64,000 bases of DNA from Treponema sp. GTDB lineage: Bacteria; Spirochaetota; Spirochaetia; Treponematales; Breznakiellaceae. The stretch's first letter is position 1, and every line of letters begins with the position of its first letter. The notes under the pieces are model-generated. The model was not told where the DNA came from, did not search any database, and saw nothing but the letters and a program-made list of their open reading frames with translations. Location: positions 1-64,000 of the forward strand of contig JAISNI010000072.1 of the NCBI GenBank assembly GCA_031276295.1, in the 5' to 3' direction. Below, piece after piece: positions 30,184-39,853 of the stretch. The position numbers and the translations under genes were made by a program.

Positions 30184-32304
30184 CTATTTGAGTTCGTATA
30201 TGATCACGTCCCGTCCCGGGACGGTAACCGTCAAGGCATTGTCTTTCCATTCCGCATCGGGCCCTAGGACAGGGCTTGCCCCCGCGAAGGGCGCAAACAT
30301 AACTTCGACTTTGACGGGAATGGGTTGCCGCTGGGGATTGGCTATCCAAAGATAGGTCCCCCCCTGTCCATCGTGGATGCGGGCCTGTATCTGGAAGTCG
30401 GAGACCCGAAGCCGGGGCTTTTTTCCGGCGAATTCGAGGATCCGCTCAAAGAAGAAACCCTTCGTCCATCCGGGGCTATGGTGATTGCCCTTGTCCCCGC
30501 CGTGGGCGGCATAGCCGTATCCAATCATGGTACCCACCAGCAGGGTACGGCCCCGGCCGTAACGGTTCTCCACCGCGGCTATCCTGCCGTCTTCGTATCG
30601 GCCGCAGGCGCTGCCGGTGGTGGGGGTATAGCTTTGCAGGTATTCCCCTCCCCAGACCCGTTCCCCGACGGCAGTTAAAATAAGGTTCTCTAAGAGGTCA
30701 GGGGTAAATTCCACATAGGACTCGGCGGCGCCGAAGAGTTCATCCAGACCGTAACCGGGCTGCCGGGGGGACACATGGCCCCGGTCCCCAAAATAGGCGG
30801 GACAGCCCTCGGCAACGAGGACGCCGCCCCCGGAAACCCATGCTTTGAGGGCCCCGGCGGTTTTTTCGGAGAGCATCACCGGATAGGGAAGGTAGAGCAG
30901 GTCCCAGCCCTGAATATCGTCGATATGTACCCAGTCGGCCTGGATATTCCGGTCAAAGAAACCCTGGTAGACCCCCTGAACGGATTTGGCGTAGGGCACG
31001 GTGGAACGCCGCAGGGCGTAGGTAAAAACCTGGCTTTCCGGCGCATAGATAATACCGATTTCACCCTTAACCGGCCGGGAGGAGAGCATCCGCCGTCTAT
31101 CCGGCGAGGTTATCCACCGGGCGGAAGCGGAGACCGCCGCGGATCTATCGGTACGGCTTCCGTCCATGCCGTAAGGTCCGAAGGCCCCGAAGAGGTCCCC
31201 GTCCAACAGGGGACGCCAGCGGAGGTACATGATCCCCGATGCCCCTCCCATATAACTGACAAAATTCCAGTACCGAGCGTCTTCCGGGGACGGAATGCGG
31301 CCTTCGTCCCGGGGCTTGCCCTCCACCTGGGGCTGGAGCCAGAGGGGGCCCGCGTAGGATTCGGCGTGCCAATAGGGTTTGCCCCGGCTTGCAGATCGGA
31401 TCAGGTCAATGGCGTGGAACTGCTTCCAGGGTTCGTCCCCGTGCCGGGAGGAACCCCAGGTCATGCCGTAAATTTCCACTTCCCCGGCGGCCCGCCAATC
31501 GTCGGCCCCCCGGTTCGCCGCCAGGGTAAGGCTTCCGGCTATCCCGTGGGCCGCGATGGCGCAATCGCCGTCGATACCGCGGATAATTTCCGCCCGGCGG
31601 CGCATATAGCCGTAGGCGTTTTCTATTTTGAATTGCTGCCAATCCAGGGTATCGGGATAGGGGCCGGGACTTTCCGGGGGCAGGACATCCTCCCAGGAGG
31701 CAAAGCCGTAGCGATACCAGGCTTCGGAAACCGCCCGGGGGCTGCCGTATTTTTTTTGCAACCATTCACGGAATTTTTCCAGGGTAGCCGGACAATAACA
31801 GGTGGATTCGCGGTAATTACATTCGTTCCATATATCGTAGCCCCCCAAACCCGGATGCCCCTTGTATCGTTTCACGAGTTCGGTAATAAAACGCTCCGCT
31901 GCCGCCCGGTAATCATCGTTATCCCAGCAGAGCCCCGGTATCCCGCCGATGGCGCAGCTTACCTGCATGGTACTGCCCAATTTGACCCCTTCCGCCGTGG
32001 TAAACCTGGCATGGGCGAATTTTCGGTAGGCCCATTCGGGAACAATCGTGGACATCTCGGCAATGATGGTCTTCATACCGTTTTGCGCCGCCAGTTCAAG
32101 CTGTTTATCGTACTCTTCCCACTCGAACACCCCCGGAGCCTGTTCGACGGCGGCCCACATAAACCAATGCCGGAAAATATTCATCCCGTCTTCCCGCGCA
32201 ACCCGGTAATCCCGTTCCCATTCCGCGCGCGGGGGATTGGTTTTTCTAAAATAGACCGCCCCGTAGGGGAAGTCGGGTAACATACCCTGTTTCATACTAT
32301 GCAC
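30184..32304 (-). CDS. GH42-type beta-galactosidase
   Basis: GYDIWNECN (acid/base) and WHAESYAGPLWLQP (nucleophile) motifs; trimerisation-type domain VLVAEGCPAYFGDRG. Confidence 0.88.
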   Translation of the reverse strand: MHSMKQGMLPDFPYGAVYFRKTNPPRAEWERDYRVAREDGMNIFRHWFMWAAVEQAPGVFEWEEYDKQLELAAQNGMKTIIAEMSTIVPEWAYRKFAHARFTTAEGVKLGSTMQVSCAIGGIPGLCWDNDDYRAAAERFITELVKRYKGHPGLGGYDIWNECNYRESTCYCPATLEKFREWLQKKYGSPRAVSEAWYRYGFASWEDVLPPESPGPYPDTLDWQQFKIENAYGYMRRRAEIIRGIDGDCAIAAHGIAGSLTLAANRGADDWRAAGEVEIYGMTWGSSRHGDEPWKQFHAIDLIRSASRGKPYWHAESYAGPLWLQPQVEGKPRDEGRIPSPEDARYWNFVSYMGGASGIMYLRWRPLLDGDLFGAFGPYGMDGSRTDRSAAVSASARWITSPDRRRMLSSRPVKGEIGIIYAPESQVFTYALRRSTVPYAKSVQGVYQGFFDRNIQADWVHIDDIQGWDLLYLPYPVMLSEKTAGALKAWVSGGGVLVAEGCPAYFGDRGHVSPRQPGYGLDELFGAAESYVEFTPDLLENLILTAVGERVWGGEYLQSYTPTTGSACGRYEDGRIAAVENRYGRGRTLLVGTMIGYGYAAHGGDKGNHHSPGWTKGFFFERILEFAGKKPRLRVSDFQIQARIHDGQGGTYLWIANPQRQPIPVKVEVMFAPFAGASPVLGPDAEWKDNALTVTVPGRDVIIYELK

Positions 32305-32345
32305 TCCTTTACCGGTTTACCCGATTTAAAACCGTATTCCATAAT

Positions 32346-34466
32346 TTACCCTCTGTCAATGGCGATAACTTCGTGATCGGGGAACGAAGGGACCTGTAGT
32401 TTGAGCCTTTGCCCTTCAAGCCGGTATTCGGCCTGCCTCCCGGTGGAGAGGAACCGTACCGTCGCCGGTTTTACCCCTTCGGGGAGGAGGAGGGAAAGTT
32501 CCTGGGGGTGGGAGGGAATGAGTTCCCGAACCGCCCCCCGCATGAACATAGGGTTGGTCATATTGACCAGATGCACCGTCAGGGACCTTTCCTGCTTCCA
32601 AACCGCCACGTCAAAGACCCCCGGCCCGGTTATGGTGAGGAGCCGGTCTTCCCGTGAAAGCCAGTCCAGGGTATTAATGAAAAGCCGCAGGTGATCCTCC
32701 GTGAGAAGTTCCCAAAACAGCCGGTCAATATCCCAGGGGAAGTAGGCAGCCCGGCCTGAACCATAATCCCGCAGGTACAGTTCCGCCTTATCCCGCAGAT
32801 CCTCCCGGGGGTAGACTTCTTCCATAGGCAGGTCCGGATAGGGGGGGATAAAAGTTACCGGCTTGTCCTGAAAGGGGGTATTTTCCCGTACCGGCAGCCG
32901 GTAAACCCCGTTGATAATCCGGTCGGTATCCCCGAATCCCGCGATAACCGGATGGACGGCCCCGGCGGAACCGGCGTTAAGCCGCAGGTAGGAATTTTTG
33001 AGGGGGCCCTGAACCTCCCCCGCACGGTCAACGCCGAAGATATCCGCCAGGCCGAAATTGGCCCGCTTATTGCCTTTTTCGTCGTAAAGGGAGGTTTCAC
33101 AGGTGGCCAGAAGGCCGCCGCCCGATGAAACAAAGGCTTTAAGCCCTTCGTTTTGTTCATCGGAAAGACAGGCAATGTTCGGGAGTATAAGGGTTTTATA
33201 GGCCGAAAGATGCCCCGGATCTTTCAGGTAACTGGCGTGTACCATTTCAAAGGGAATACGGGCCTCGATGAGGGACTGATAGGCCCCCAGGATGTGATCC
33301 TCCACCTTTTCCCGCCCCTGTTCCCCTCCGTAGTAAAGCCCGGTTTCCTGGGAATAAACCAGGCCCACCCGTGCGAGGTTTCCGGTATTCCGTAAATAGG
33401 GCTCCCACTCGGCGTAACGCCGGTAGAGGTCCTTTACCGTATCCATCCAGCGCCGGTCATATATCTTCCCGTGGAATTTGGTAAACCAAACCGTTAATCC
33501 CTGGGCAACCCCGTCGGCCACCCATAAACGGATTTCCTCGTTATCCTGAACCGAATCCTTCCACCGGTAAGCGGCCTCCGCGCCCATGCTGAATATGCCC
33601 CCGATGGGTTTATTCCCCATCACCGCCCTGAATTCCTTGCCGTTTTTACCGTTCGCCCACAGGGGCATGGTCTTGGACCGGGCCTGCTTATCCGCAAAGA
33701 GGATGTCGGAATAATCCCCCAGCCAGCGCATATCCAATCCGCTTAAAGAACCTCCGCCCGAATTGGGGATAAACCGGGCGTAGGGGCTTATCTTTCTGAT
33801 CTCCCCGTCCCAGTGCCGGCAGATTTCAAAAAGCCGTTCCTGCCGAAAGGCGATATAGGCTTTATAGGCAGGGTCCGACAGGACCGGCGCCGCGGGCAAT
33901 TCAAGGCCGGTTTTTTCCCGGAACATATTCCGGCAATTCTCACAATAACAGAGCCCCGAACCTGCCCAGCGGTTGGCGAAAACCCCCTCTACCCCGTAGG
34001 CCTCCACAATTTCTTTATACACATCGGTCATAAAGGAATAATTGTAGGGGCCCAGGGCGCAGGTAACCCAAACATCGGGCATGGACCAGTGGGGTCGGAG
34101 TTTGCCGTCCGCGGCGGTGAATATCCATTCAGGATGGGCTTCCTTCTGTTCCCGGTGGACCGCGTGGGGATCGGTCCGTACCAGGACGGTCATGTCCATT
34201 TTCCGGCACCCTTCCACCATATAGCCAAAAACATCGTTATCATCATTGACCTTGGGGCTCACATAGTGCAGGGGTATCTTTGACGGATGGTAGGCAATAT
34301 ACCCGCCGGTACTCAACACCGCTCCCTGGGCTTTAATATCTTTGAAGTAGGCAAGCCACCGGTCCGGGTCGAAGGTTCCCGGATCATCATCGGTAAGGGT
34401 TAACTGCGCCCAGCGCAGGGGCTTTAAAAACCAATTTGGTTTGGTATAACCGGTAAATTGAAACAT
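32346..34466 (-). CDS. glycosidase-like protein (GHL6/beta-galactosidase-trimerisation-like)
   Basis: MFQFTGYTKPNWFLKPLRWAQLTLTDDDPGTFDPDRWLAYFKDIKAQGAVLSTGG ... VEGVFANRWAGSGLCYCENCRNMFREKTG; internal Met start more likely than listed 34550. Confidence 0.75.
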   Translation of the reverse strand: MFQFTGYTKPNWFLKPLRWAQLTLTDDDPGTFDPDRWLAYFKDIKAQGAVLSTGGYIAYHPSKIPLHYVSPKVNDDNDVFGYMVEGCRKMDMTVLVRTDPHAVHREQKEAHPEWIFTAADGKLRPHWSMPDVWVTCALGPYNYSFMTDVYKEIVEAYGVEGVFANRWAGSGLCYCENCRNMFREKTGLELPAAPVLSDPAYKAYIAFRQERLFEICRHWDGEIRKISPYARFIPNSGGGSLSGLDMRWLGDYSDILFADKQARSKTMPLWANGKNGKEFRAVMGNKPIGGIFSMGAEAAYRWKDSVQDNEEIRLWVADGVAQGLTVWFTKFHGKIYDRRWMDTVKDLYRRYAEWEPYLRNTGNLARVGLVYSQETGLYYGGEQGREKVEDHILGAYQSLIEARIPFEMVHASYLKDPGHLSAYKTLILPNIACLSDEQNEGLKAFVSSGGGLLATCETSLYDEKGNKRANFGLADIFGVDRAGEVQGPLKNSYLRLNAGSAGAVHPVIAGFGDTDRIINGVYRLPVRENTPFQDKPVTFIPPYPDLPMEEVYPREDLRDKAELYLRDYGSGRAAYFPWDIDRLFWELLTEDHLRLFINTLDWLSREDRLLTITGPGVFDVAVWKQERSLTVHLVNMTNPMFMRGAVRELIPSHPQELSLLLPEGVKPATVRFLSTGRQAEYRLEGQRLKLQVPSFPDHEVIAIDRG

Positions 34467-34601
34467 GCTGTTTCCCCTCTTTACTATATTGATTGCGGGC
34501 GGTGCAATGAAAACACCGTCCGGCTTTATAAAACAAGAATAAATCCACAAGGCCGCTCAAAATCATGTTGAACGGCCCAAATTGTTCAATCGTCCAATCG
34601 T

Positions 34602-36578
34602 TCAATTTGCCGATGGATCAATATAGAACTGACAGGGATTCTCCGGGCCCGGATGGGGATATTCGTAGGAGAAGGGCATAACGGGCGGAGCGTTTTTGAA
34701 GTTATTTCTTACGATACCGTAACCGTTCGCATCCCAAAGGATACCAATGGTGTAGAACTGATCCGCGGCAATCTCCAGTATCTGCTGCATCAGCCTAATC
34801 TGTTCCTGGGTATCACCGGTCTGTTTAATCCTATTGTAAATATCCATTGAACGTTTAATTTCACCGGGGGGTTCTTCCGGTTTCATCCGGGCGCCTGTTC
34901 CGGTGGGATTGTTATACCAGACCTGCCAGGCCGGCGCGTAGACCGAATTCCCGCTGAAGGGGAAGTAATACCGGGGATCTATCAGAACCGCCTGTCCGAC
35001 ACCGCCGCCGAAACGGTGGATGGTGGCGTCAAATTCCCAGTTTTGCCGCACCCGGATTTCCCAGAGGGAACGGTCCATGGTTCTAACCTGGGCGTCGATG
35101 CCGACTACTTTAAGATAACTTATGAGCAGTTGAACCATCTCAACGAATTCGGTACGGCCCACGTCAAGCTCAAAGGTAAAGGCCACCCGCTTGCCGTCGG
35201 GTCGGAGCCGGTAACCGGCGGCGTCCCTGCCGGTTAAGCCTGCTCTGTCAAGCGCGGCGTTGGCCGCGTCCACATCGTACTCAATGTACTGTTTTGCCAG
35301 CCGTTCATTGTAGAATTCCGTGCCCGGACGGGGAGCAGCCTGGGCGGGCGTGCCCTGACCTGAATAAATGATATTGATGATTTCCTGACGGTTAAGCGCG
35401 TGGGAAACCCCGATACGGAAATCCTTGTTGCCGAAAAGAGCCCGCTGAGCCGGATCCGGATGATTCAGGTTGAACTGAACAATGGCCACATTGGGTTCCG
35501 TGGGGGTGGTTTCAAAGAGATGATAGCCGCCCTTCTCCTGGTTTTCATAGATAATGGCCTTGTTATTCGGCAGGGCAAAATACTGATCCATCCAGTCGAT
35601 TTCTCCGTTCAGTATCTTGAGGATAAGGACTTCCACATCCTGAAGCAGATCGTAAACTATCCGGTCAAGGTAGGGGAGCTGGTTCCCCTCGGTATCGACC
35701 TTCCAGTAATAAGGATTCCTAACCGCAATCGCCTGGGAAGCGGACCCGACTCCGGGGGCAATTTCCCACATCCATGCGTTAATGACCGGCCGTTCCCCGT
35801 TCTGAAAGATTACATCCTCAGGCTCGGGAACCCCGCCTTTGGCCTGGAACCAGGCTACCCAGTCGGCATAACCGGCGGCCTTGGCCTGGCTGTCCGCATC
35901 GGGGTTGTACTTGATATGGAACCGGCTGTAGTAGTGCTTGGGGACATACTGCTTATTGAGGTTGCCCACCTGGGCAAGCTGCTGGAGGAAAAGGCCGTTC
36001 GGTCCGGCGAAGACGAACTTGAACGTGTACTGATCGATCTTTTCAAATTTTACAATATCGTCTCCCTGACGGTACATAAGAGCTATGGAAGGGGTTAGTT
36101 GGGGGTTGCTTAACACATCGACAAACCAAAATTCCACGTCGTCGACACTGAAGGGCTGCCCGTCGGACCACTTCATCCCTTCCCGCAAATAAAAGGTATA
36201 TTCACGGGAATCCGCGGAGACCTCGTAGGACTCCGCCACGTTCGGTTCAATGCCGCCCCAACCGGGGGTCCAGTTGACCAGATTCTCGTAATACTGATAC
36301 CGCTGCATGTGGGTCAGATGCCCCCCGACCTGGGCAACCCGCCAGTCCCCGCCGTAGACCCCGACTTTTTCGTAGGGGGTAATAACTCTGGGATTCTTCG
36401 GGAGCCGTTCCTCCAGCGGCGGAAGTTTCCCCTCGGCTACCAGTTGAACAAATTCCGGGGCTTCGCGGGCGGTATTTACCTCAACCCCGGCATCCGCCGC
36501 GCTCCCGCCGCCGGTTCCGCCCTTGCAGGCCAGTATCAGGAACGCGGAAACCGCCGTCAACAGAACAATCTTCTTCAT
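34602..36578 (-). CDS. family 5 extracellular solute-binding lipoprotein
   Basis: Lipobox LILACKGG; SBP5 signature (ESYEVSADSREYTFYLREGMKWSDGQPFSVDDVEFWF, FRIGVSHALNRQEIINIIYSGQGTPAQ). Confidence 0.95.
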   Translation of the reverse strand: MKKIVLLTAVSAFLILACKGGTGGGSAADAGVEVNTAREAPEFVQLVAEGKLPPLEERLPKNPRVITPYEKVGVYGGDWRVAQVGGHLTHMQRYQYYENLVNWTPGWGGIEPNVAESYEVSADSREYTFYLREGMKWSDGQPFSVDDVEFWFVDVLSNPQLTPSIALMYRQGDDIVKFEKIDQYTFKFVFAGPNGLFLQQLAQVGNLNKQYVPKHYYSRFHIKYNPDADSQAKAAGYADWVAWFQAKGGVPEPEDVIFQNGERPVINAWMWEIAPGVGSASQAIAVRNPYYWKVDTEGNQLPYLDRIVYDLLQDVEVLILKILNGEIDWMDQYFALPNNKAIIYENQEKGGYHLFETTPTEPNVAIVQFNLNHPDPAQRALFGNKDFRIGVSHALNRQEIINIIYSGQGTPAQAAPRPGTEFYNERLAKQYIEYDVDAANAALDRAGLTGRDAAGYRLRPDGKRVAFTFELDVGRTEFVEMVQLLISYLKVVGIDAQVRTMDRSLWEIRVRQNWEFDATIHRFGGGVGQAVLIDPRYYFPFSGNSVYAPAWQVWYNNPTGTGARMKPEEPPGEIKRSMDIYNRIKQTGDTQEQIRLMQQILEIAADQFYTIGILWDANGYGIVRNNFKNAPPVMPFSYEYPHPGPENPCQFYIDPSAN

Positions 36579-36822
36579 CTTCTCTAATCCTCCATAATTC
36601 TTGGTATAAAGGATTATACCGCCGGTATTTTTAAAAAGGAAAGCGTAAAAAGTTTTGGAAATGACGTGTTGTTTTTTTGGATTTTTTTAAGGCGGGCTTA
36701 TGATGCAACACGGTAATTGACACGGTAATCAGGTATGGCACATAATGATCTTAATTAAGATTTTTGAGCTTTTCCTAAAACGCGGGGCCGCGGGGAAATT
36801 TTTTTAATGAAAATTACGGAGG

Positions 36823-37890
36823 GTGCTTATGAATAAGGGCGGAACCTTGAAAAAACGATTACCGGTACTCTGGTTTGGCGTGTGCGTACTGGTTTTTTCC
36901 TGCGCCAGCACGGGCGGGGGCGGTGTTTCCGTACCGCTGGATCAGGCCATACAGACGGCGGCGGGCGCTATCGACGGCGGCCTGGAAAAAGGCGTAAAAA
37001 TAGCGGCGCTTAACTTTAGTTCCCCTTCGGAACAGCTTTCCGGTTACGTGCTGGACGAACTGTCCGGCCACCTCGTGAACGCCAGGAATCTGGTGGTTGT
37101 TGACCGTACAGAGCTGGACCTGCTCCGGCAGGAAGAACAATTCCAGATGTCAGGCGAGGTAAGCGACGAATCCGCCCTTTCCATAGGGCAAAAGCTGGGC
37201 GCGCAGTTCATTGTGTCGGGCGGCCTCTCCAGCATGGGGAATGCATACCGTTTCAGGATACGGGTCCTGAACGTTGAAACCGCCGCGGTGGAAGCGTTTT
37301 CCGCTTCCGATTTGAGCGCAAAGGAGGAGAAGCTGGTCTACCTGCTTGCCGGCGCCAGGCCCGCCGCCGAAACCGCGTCTGTACCGCAAAGCCCCCGTTC
37401 CGCGCCCGCAAAAAAGTATCAGATCGGGGATACCGGCCCCGCCGGGGGCATCGTGTTTTTTGACAAGGGGGTATATGAGTCCGGCTGGCGTTATCTGGAG
37501 GCGGCTCCCCAGGATTTTCCCGCGGTACAGTGGGGCGCTTACGGAACCGTGGTGGGCGGAACCGATACAGGTATCGGCAGCGGAAAAGGGAATACGGAGC
37601 TTATTGTTCAAAAACTCAAAAAACTGGGGGAACAGGGCCGGGCGGCCCAGCTTTGCGCCGCCCTTGACGCCGGGGGTTATACGGACTGGTTCCTGCCCAG
37701 CAGGGATGAATTGAATTTGATGTATCAGAATCTCAAAAAAAAGAAATTGGGCGGATTTTTAAATGGATGGTACTGGTCCTCGTCGGAGAACAGTTATTAT
37801 TACGCGTGGTATCAGAGCTTCAGCGATGGCAGCCAGTCCAACTACGACAAGGATAATCCGGATTCGGTTCGGGCCGTCCGGGCTTTTTAA
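36823..37890 (+). CDS. lipoprotein with CsgG/LpoB-like domain and C-terminal DUF1566/C-type-lectin-like domain; candidate DGR target
   Basis: Lipobox VLVFSCAST; LNFSSPSEQLSGYVLDELSGHLVNARNLVVVDRTELDLLRQEEQFQMSGEVSDESALSIGQKLGAQFIVSGGLSS; C-term YWSSSENSYYYAWYQSFSDGSQSNYDKDNPDSVRAVRAF. Confidence 0.85.
   Translation: MLMNKGGTLKKRLPVLWFGVCVLVFSCASTGGGGVSVPLDQAIQTAAGAIDGGLEKGVKIAALNFSSPSEQLSGYVLDELSGHLVNARNLVVVDRTELDLLRQEEQFQMSGEVSDESALSIGQKLGAQFIVSGGLSSMGNAYRFRIRVLNVETAAVEAFSASDLSAKEEKLVYLLAGARPAAETASVPQSPRSAPAKKYQIGDTGPAGGIVFFDKGVYESGWRYLEAAPQDFPAVQWGAYGTVVGGTDTGIGSGKGNTELIVQKLKKLGEQGRAAQLCAALDAGGYTDWFLPSRDELNLMYQNLKKKKLGGFLNGWYWSSSENSYYYAWYQSFSDGSQSNYDKDNPDSVRAVRAF
37765..37890 (+). other. 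candidate DGR variable repeat (VR)
   Basis: GAG AAC AGT TAT TAT TAC GCG TGG TAT CAG AGC TTC AGC GAT GGC AGC CAG TCC AAC TAC GAC AAG GAT AAT: consistent with adenine-directed change of AAY codons, followed by an invariant-looking SVRAVRAF end. Confidence 0.6.
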
Positions 37891-37916
37891 CACTTGAGCC
37901 CTTTAACCCTTTTATT

Positions 37917-37932
37917 CCCGCCGTAAGGCGGG
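37917..37932 (+). other. GTAA-tetraloop hairpin downstream of candidate VR
   Basis: CCCGCC-GTAA-GGCGGG, 6-bp perfect stem, 26 nt after the stop codon. Confidence 0.6.
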
Positions 37933-37956
37933 CGAAAAAATTTTTGTTCGGAAGGC

Positions 37957-38003
37957 CGGGCGCATACCCCGCCGAACCTTATGTTCGGCGGGGTATGCGC
38001 CCG
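37957..38003. repeat. 21-bp perfect inverted repeat
   Basis: CGGGCGCATACCCCGCCGAAC-CTTAT-GTTCGGCGGGGTATGCGCCCG. Confidence 0.9.
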
Positions 38004-38076
38004 CTCCTGGTTTCTTCATTTTTTTTGAATAACCGCCACTCGACTTTTACCCGTATTTTATATATTATAATGACAG

Positions 38077-39819
38077 ATGAAAAAATTTATAGGTATTCCC
38101 GCTTCCCCGGGAATTGTTATAGGAAACGCGTTTCTGTATCTGGAAAATGAAAACGGTGAGATTCCGCGTTACGGCATAAAGAAGAATCAGGTTGACTCCG
38201 AATGGAAGCGCCTCCTCTCGGCCTTTGAAGAAGCGGCGGACGAGATCCGGGGTTTGCAGGAAAAGGCGGAGATCGAGATAAGCAGGGAACAGGCGGCCAT
38301 ATTCGCGGCCCACCTTCTTATGCTGGAGGATGAGGAACTGCTCGGCGAGATACAGGAACGGCTTAAAACGGAGTGCCAGAATATCGAGTGGGTATTCTGG
38401 CATATAACCCATGATCTGTCGCAGAAACTGATGGCCGCCGCCGATCCCTATCTGCGTGAACGGGCGGTGGATATAGCCGATATATCCCGCAGGGTCCTGA
38501 ACATCCTGCTCAAAATAAAAAAATTCTCCCTGGCCGATCTTAACCGCGATGCCGTCCTGGTCGTCCACGATCTTCTGCCCTCGGATACGCTTACCATGAA
38601 CAAAGAACGGGTTAAGGGCCTGGTTATGGACGTAGGCGGCCGTACCTCGCATACCGCCATTCTGGCGCGCGCCTTCGAGATACCGGCGGTGCTGGGGCTT
38701 TCCAACATCACCCGCGAGATACAAAACGGGGAAAAAATCGTGATGGACGGCGCTTCCGGGGTCGTGATCATAGAGCCGGACAGGGCCGCTCTCAAACAGT
38801 ACGAAAACGCTCTGGGCCGGTACAAAAAAATGGTGGCGGGTTTCTCCTTAATGCGGGATCTTCCGCCTGAAACAAGGGACGGGTACCGTGTACGGCTTAT
38901 GGCGAACATAGAGATCCCCGATGAGGCCGGGACCGTCCTTAACTACGGCGCCGAGGGGATAGGGCTGTACCGTTCGGAATTCCTCTTTATTTCGCCCGGA
39001 AAGACGGCCGAGGAGGAGGAACAGTACCGCGCATATTCCGGCGTACTCAAGGCTATGGGGAATCTGCCGGTAACGATACGGACCGTGGACGTGGGGGGCG
39101 ACAAGATCATCCCCGAATTGCAGAACACGGACGAAAAAAACCCCCTGCTGGGCTGGCGGGCCGTCCGTTTCTCCCTGGCCCATCCTGAAATATTTAAAAC
39201 ACAGCTAAGGGCCATACTCCGTTCCAGCGTTGAAGGGAATGTGCGGGTTATGTTCCCCATGATCTCCGGCATTGAAGAACTGGAACTGGCCCTGGGCCTG
39301 TGGGAAGAGGCCAAAGCCGAGTGCCGTACACGGGGGCAGGCTTTTGCGGGCGATATTCCCGTGGGAACCATGATAGAGATACCCTCCGCCGCCGTAAGCG
39401 CGGATATTCTGGCTGAAAAATCAGATTTTTTCTCCATCGGAACCAACGATCTTATCCAATATACCCTCGCCGTAGACCGCAGCAACGAAAAGGTAACCTA
39501 CCTTGCCCAGCCGTCCCATCCCGCCGTGCTCCGCCTCCTTAAAACGACGATAGACGCCGCCCACCAAAGGGGCATACCGGCGGCCATGTGCGGAGAAATG
39601 GCCGGCGATGCCGATATGAGCCCCCTGCTCCTGGGGCTCGGCCTTGACATATTCAGCATGAACGCTTCGGCCATTCCCGCGGTTAAGCGGGTTATCCGCG
39701 GCGCAAGCATGGAAAGCTGCCGGGCCCTGGCGGAAGAAGCCCTGAAGCGCCGGTACACTCAAGAGGTAAACGCGCTGCTGGAAGAATGGCGGGAGCGTGA
39801 AGAAGAAAAGGCCGAATGA
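38077..39819 (+). CDS. ptsI: phosphoenolpyruvate-protein phosphotransferase (enzyme I)
   Basis: Active-site GGRTSHTAILAR, GIGLYRSEFLF, FSIGTNDLIQYTLAVDRSN. Confidence 0.97.
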   Translation: MKKFIGIPASPGIVIGNAFLYLENENGEIPRYGIKKNQVDSEWKRLLSAFEEAADEIRGLQEKAEIEISREQAAIFAAHLLMLEDEELLGEIQERLKTECQNIEWVFWHITHDLSQKLMAAADPYLRERAVDIADISRRVLNILLKIKKFSLADLNRDAVLVVHDLLPSDTLTMNKERVKGLVMDVGGRTSHTAILARAFEIPAVLGLSNITREIQNGEKIVMDGASGVVIIEPDRAALKQYENALGRYKKMVAGFSLMRDLPPETRDGYRVRLMANIEIPDEAGTVLNYGAEGIGLYRSEFLFISPGKTAEEEEQYRAYSGVLKAMGNLPVTIRTVDVGGDKIIPELQNTDEKNPLLGWRAVRFSLAHPEIFKTQLRAILRSSVEGNVRVMFPMISGIEELELALGLWEEAKAECRTRGQAFAGDIPVGTMIEIPSAAVSADILAEKSDFFSIGTNDLIQYTLAVDRSNEKVTYLAQPSHPAVLRLLKTTIDAAHQRGIPAAMCGEMAGDADMSPLLLGLGLDIFSMNASAIPAVKRVIRGASMESCRALAEEALKRRYTQEVNALLEEWREREEEKAE

Positions 39820-39853
39820 GAAAAGCAGAACCATGATTTTAGGAGGTGATTTT

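Noticed and set aside
30775-32280. 501-aa plus-strand ORF opposite the GH42 gene
   Set aside because: Entirely antisense to a well-supported CDS; shadow ORF from GC-rich third positions, no recognisable domain.
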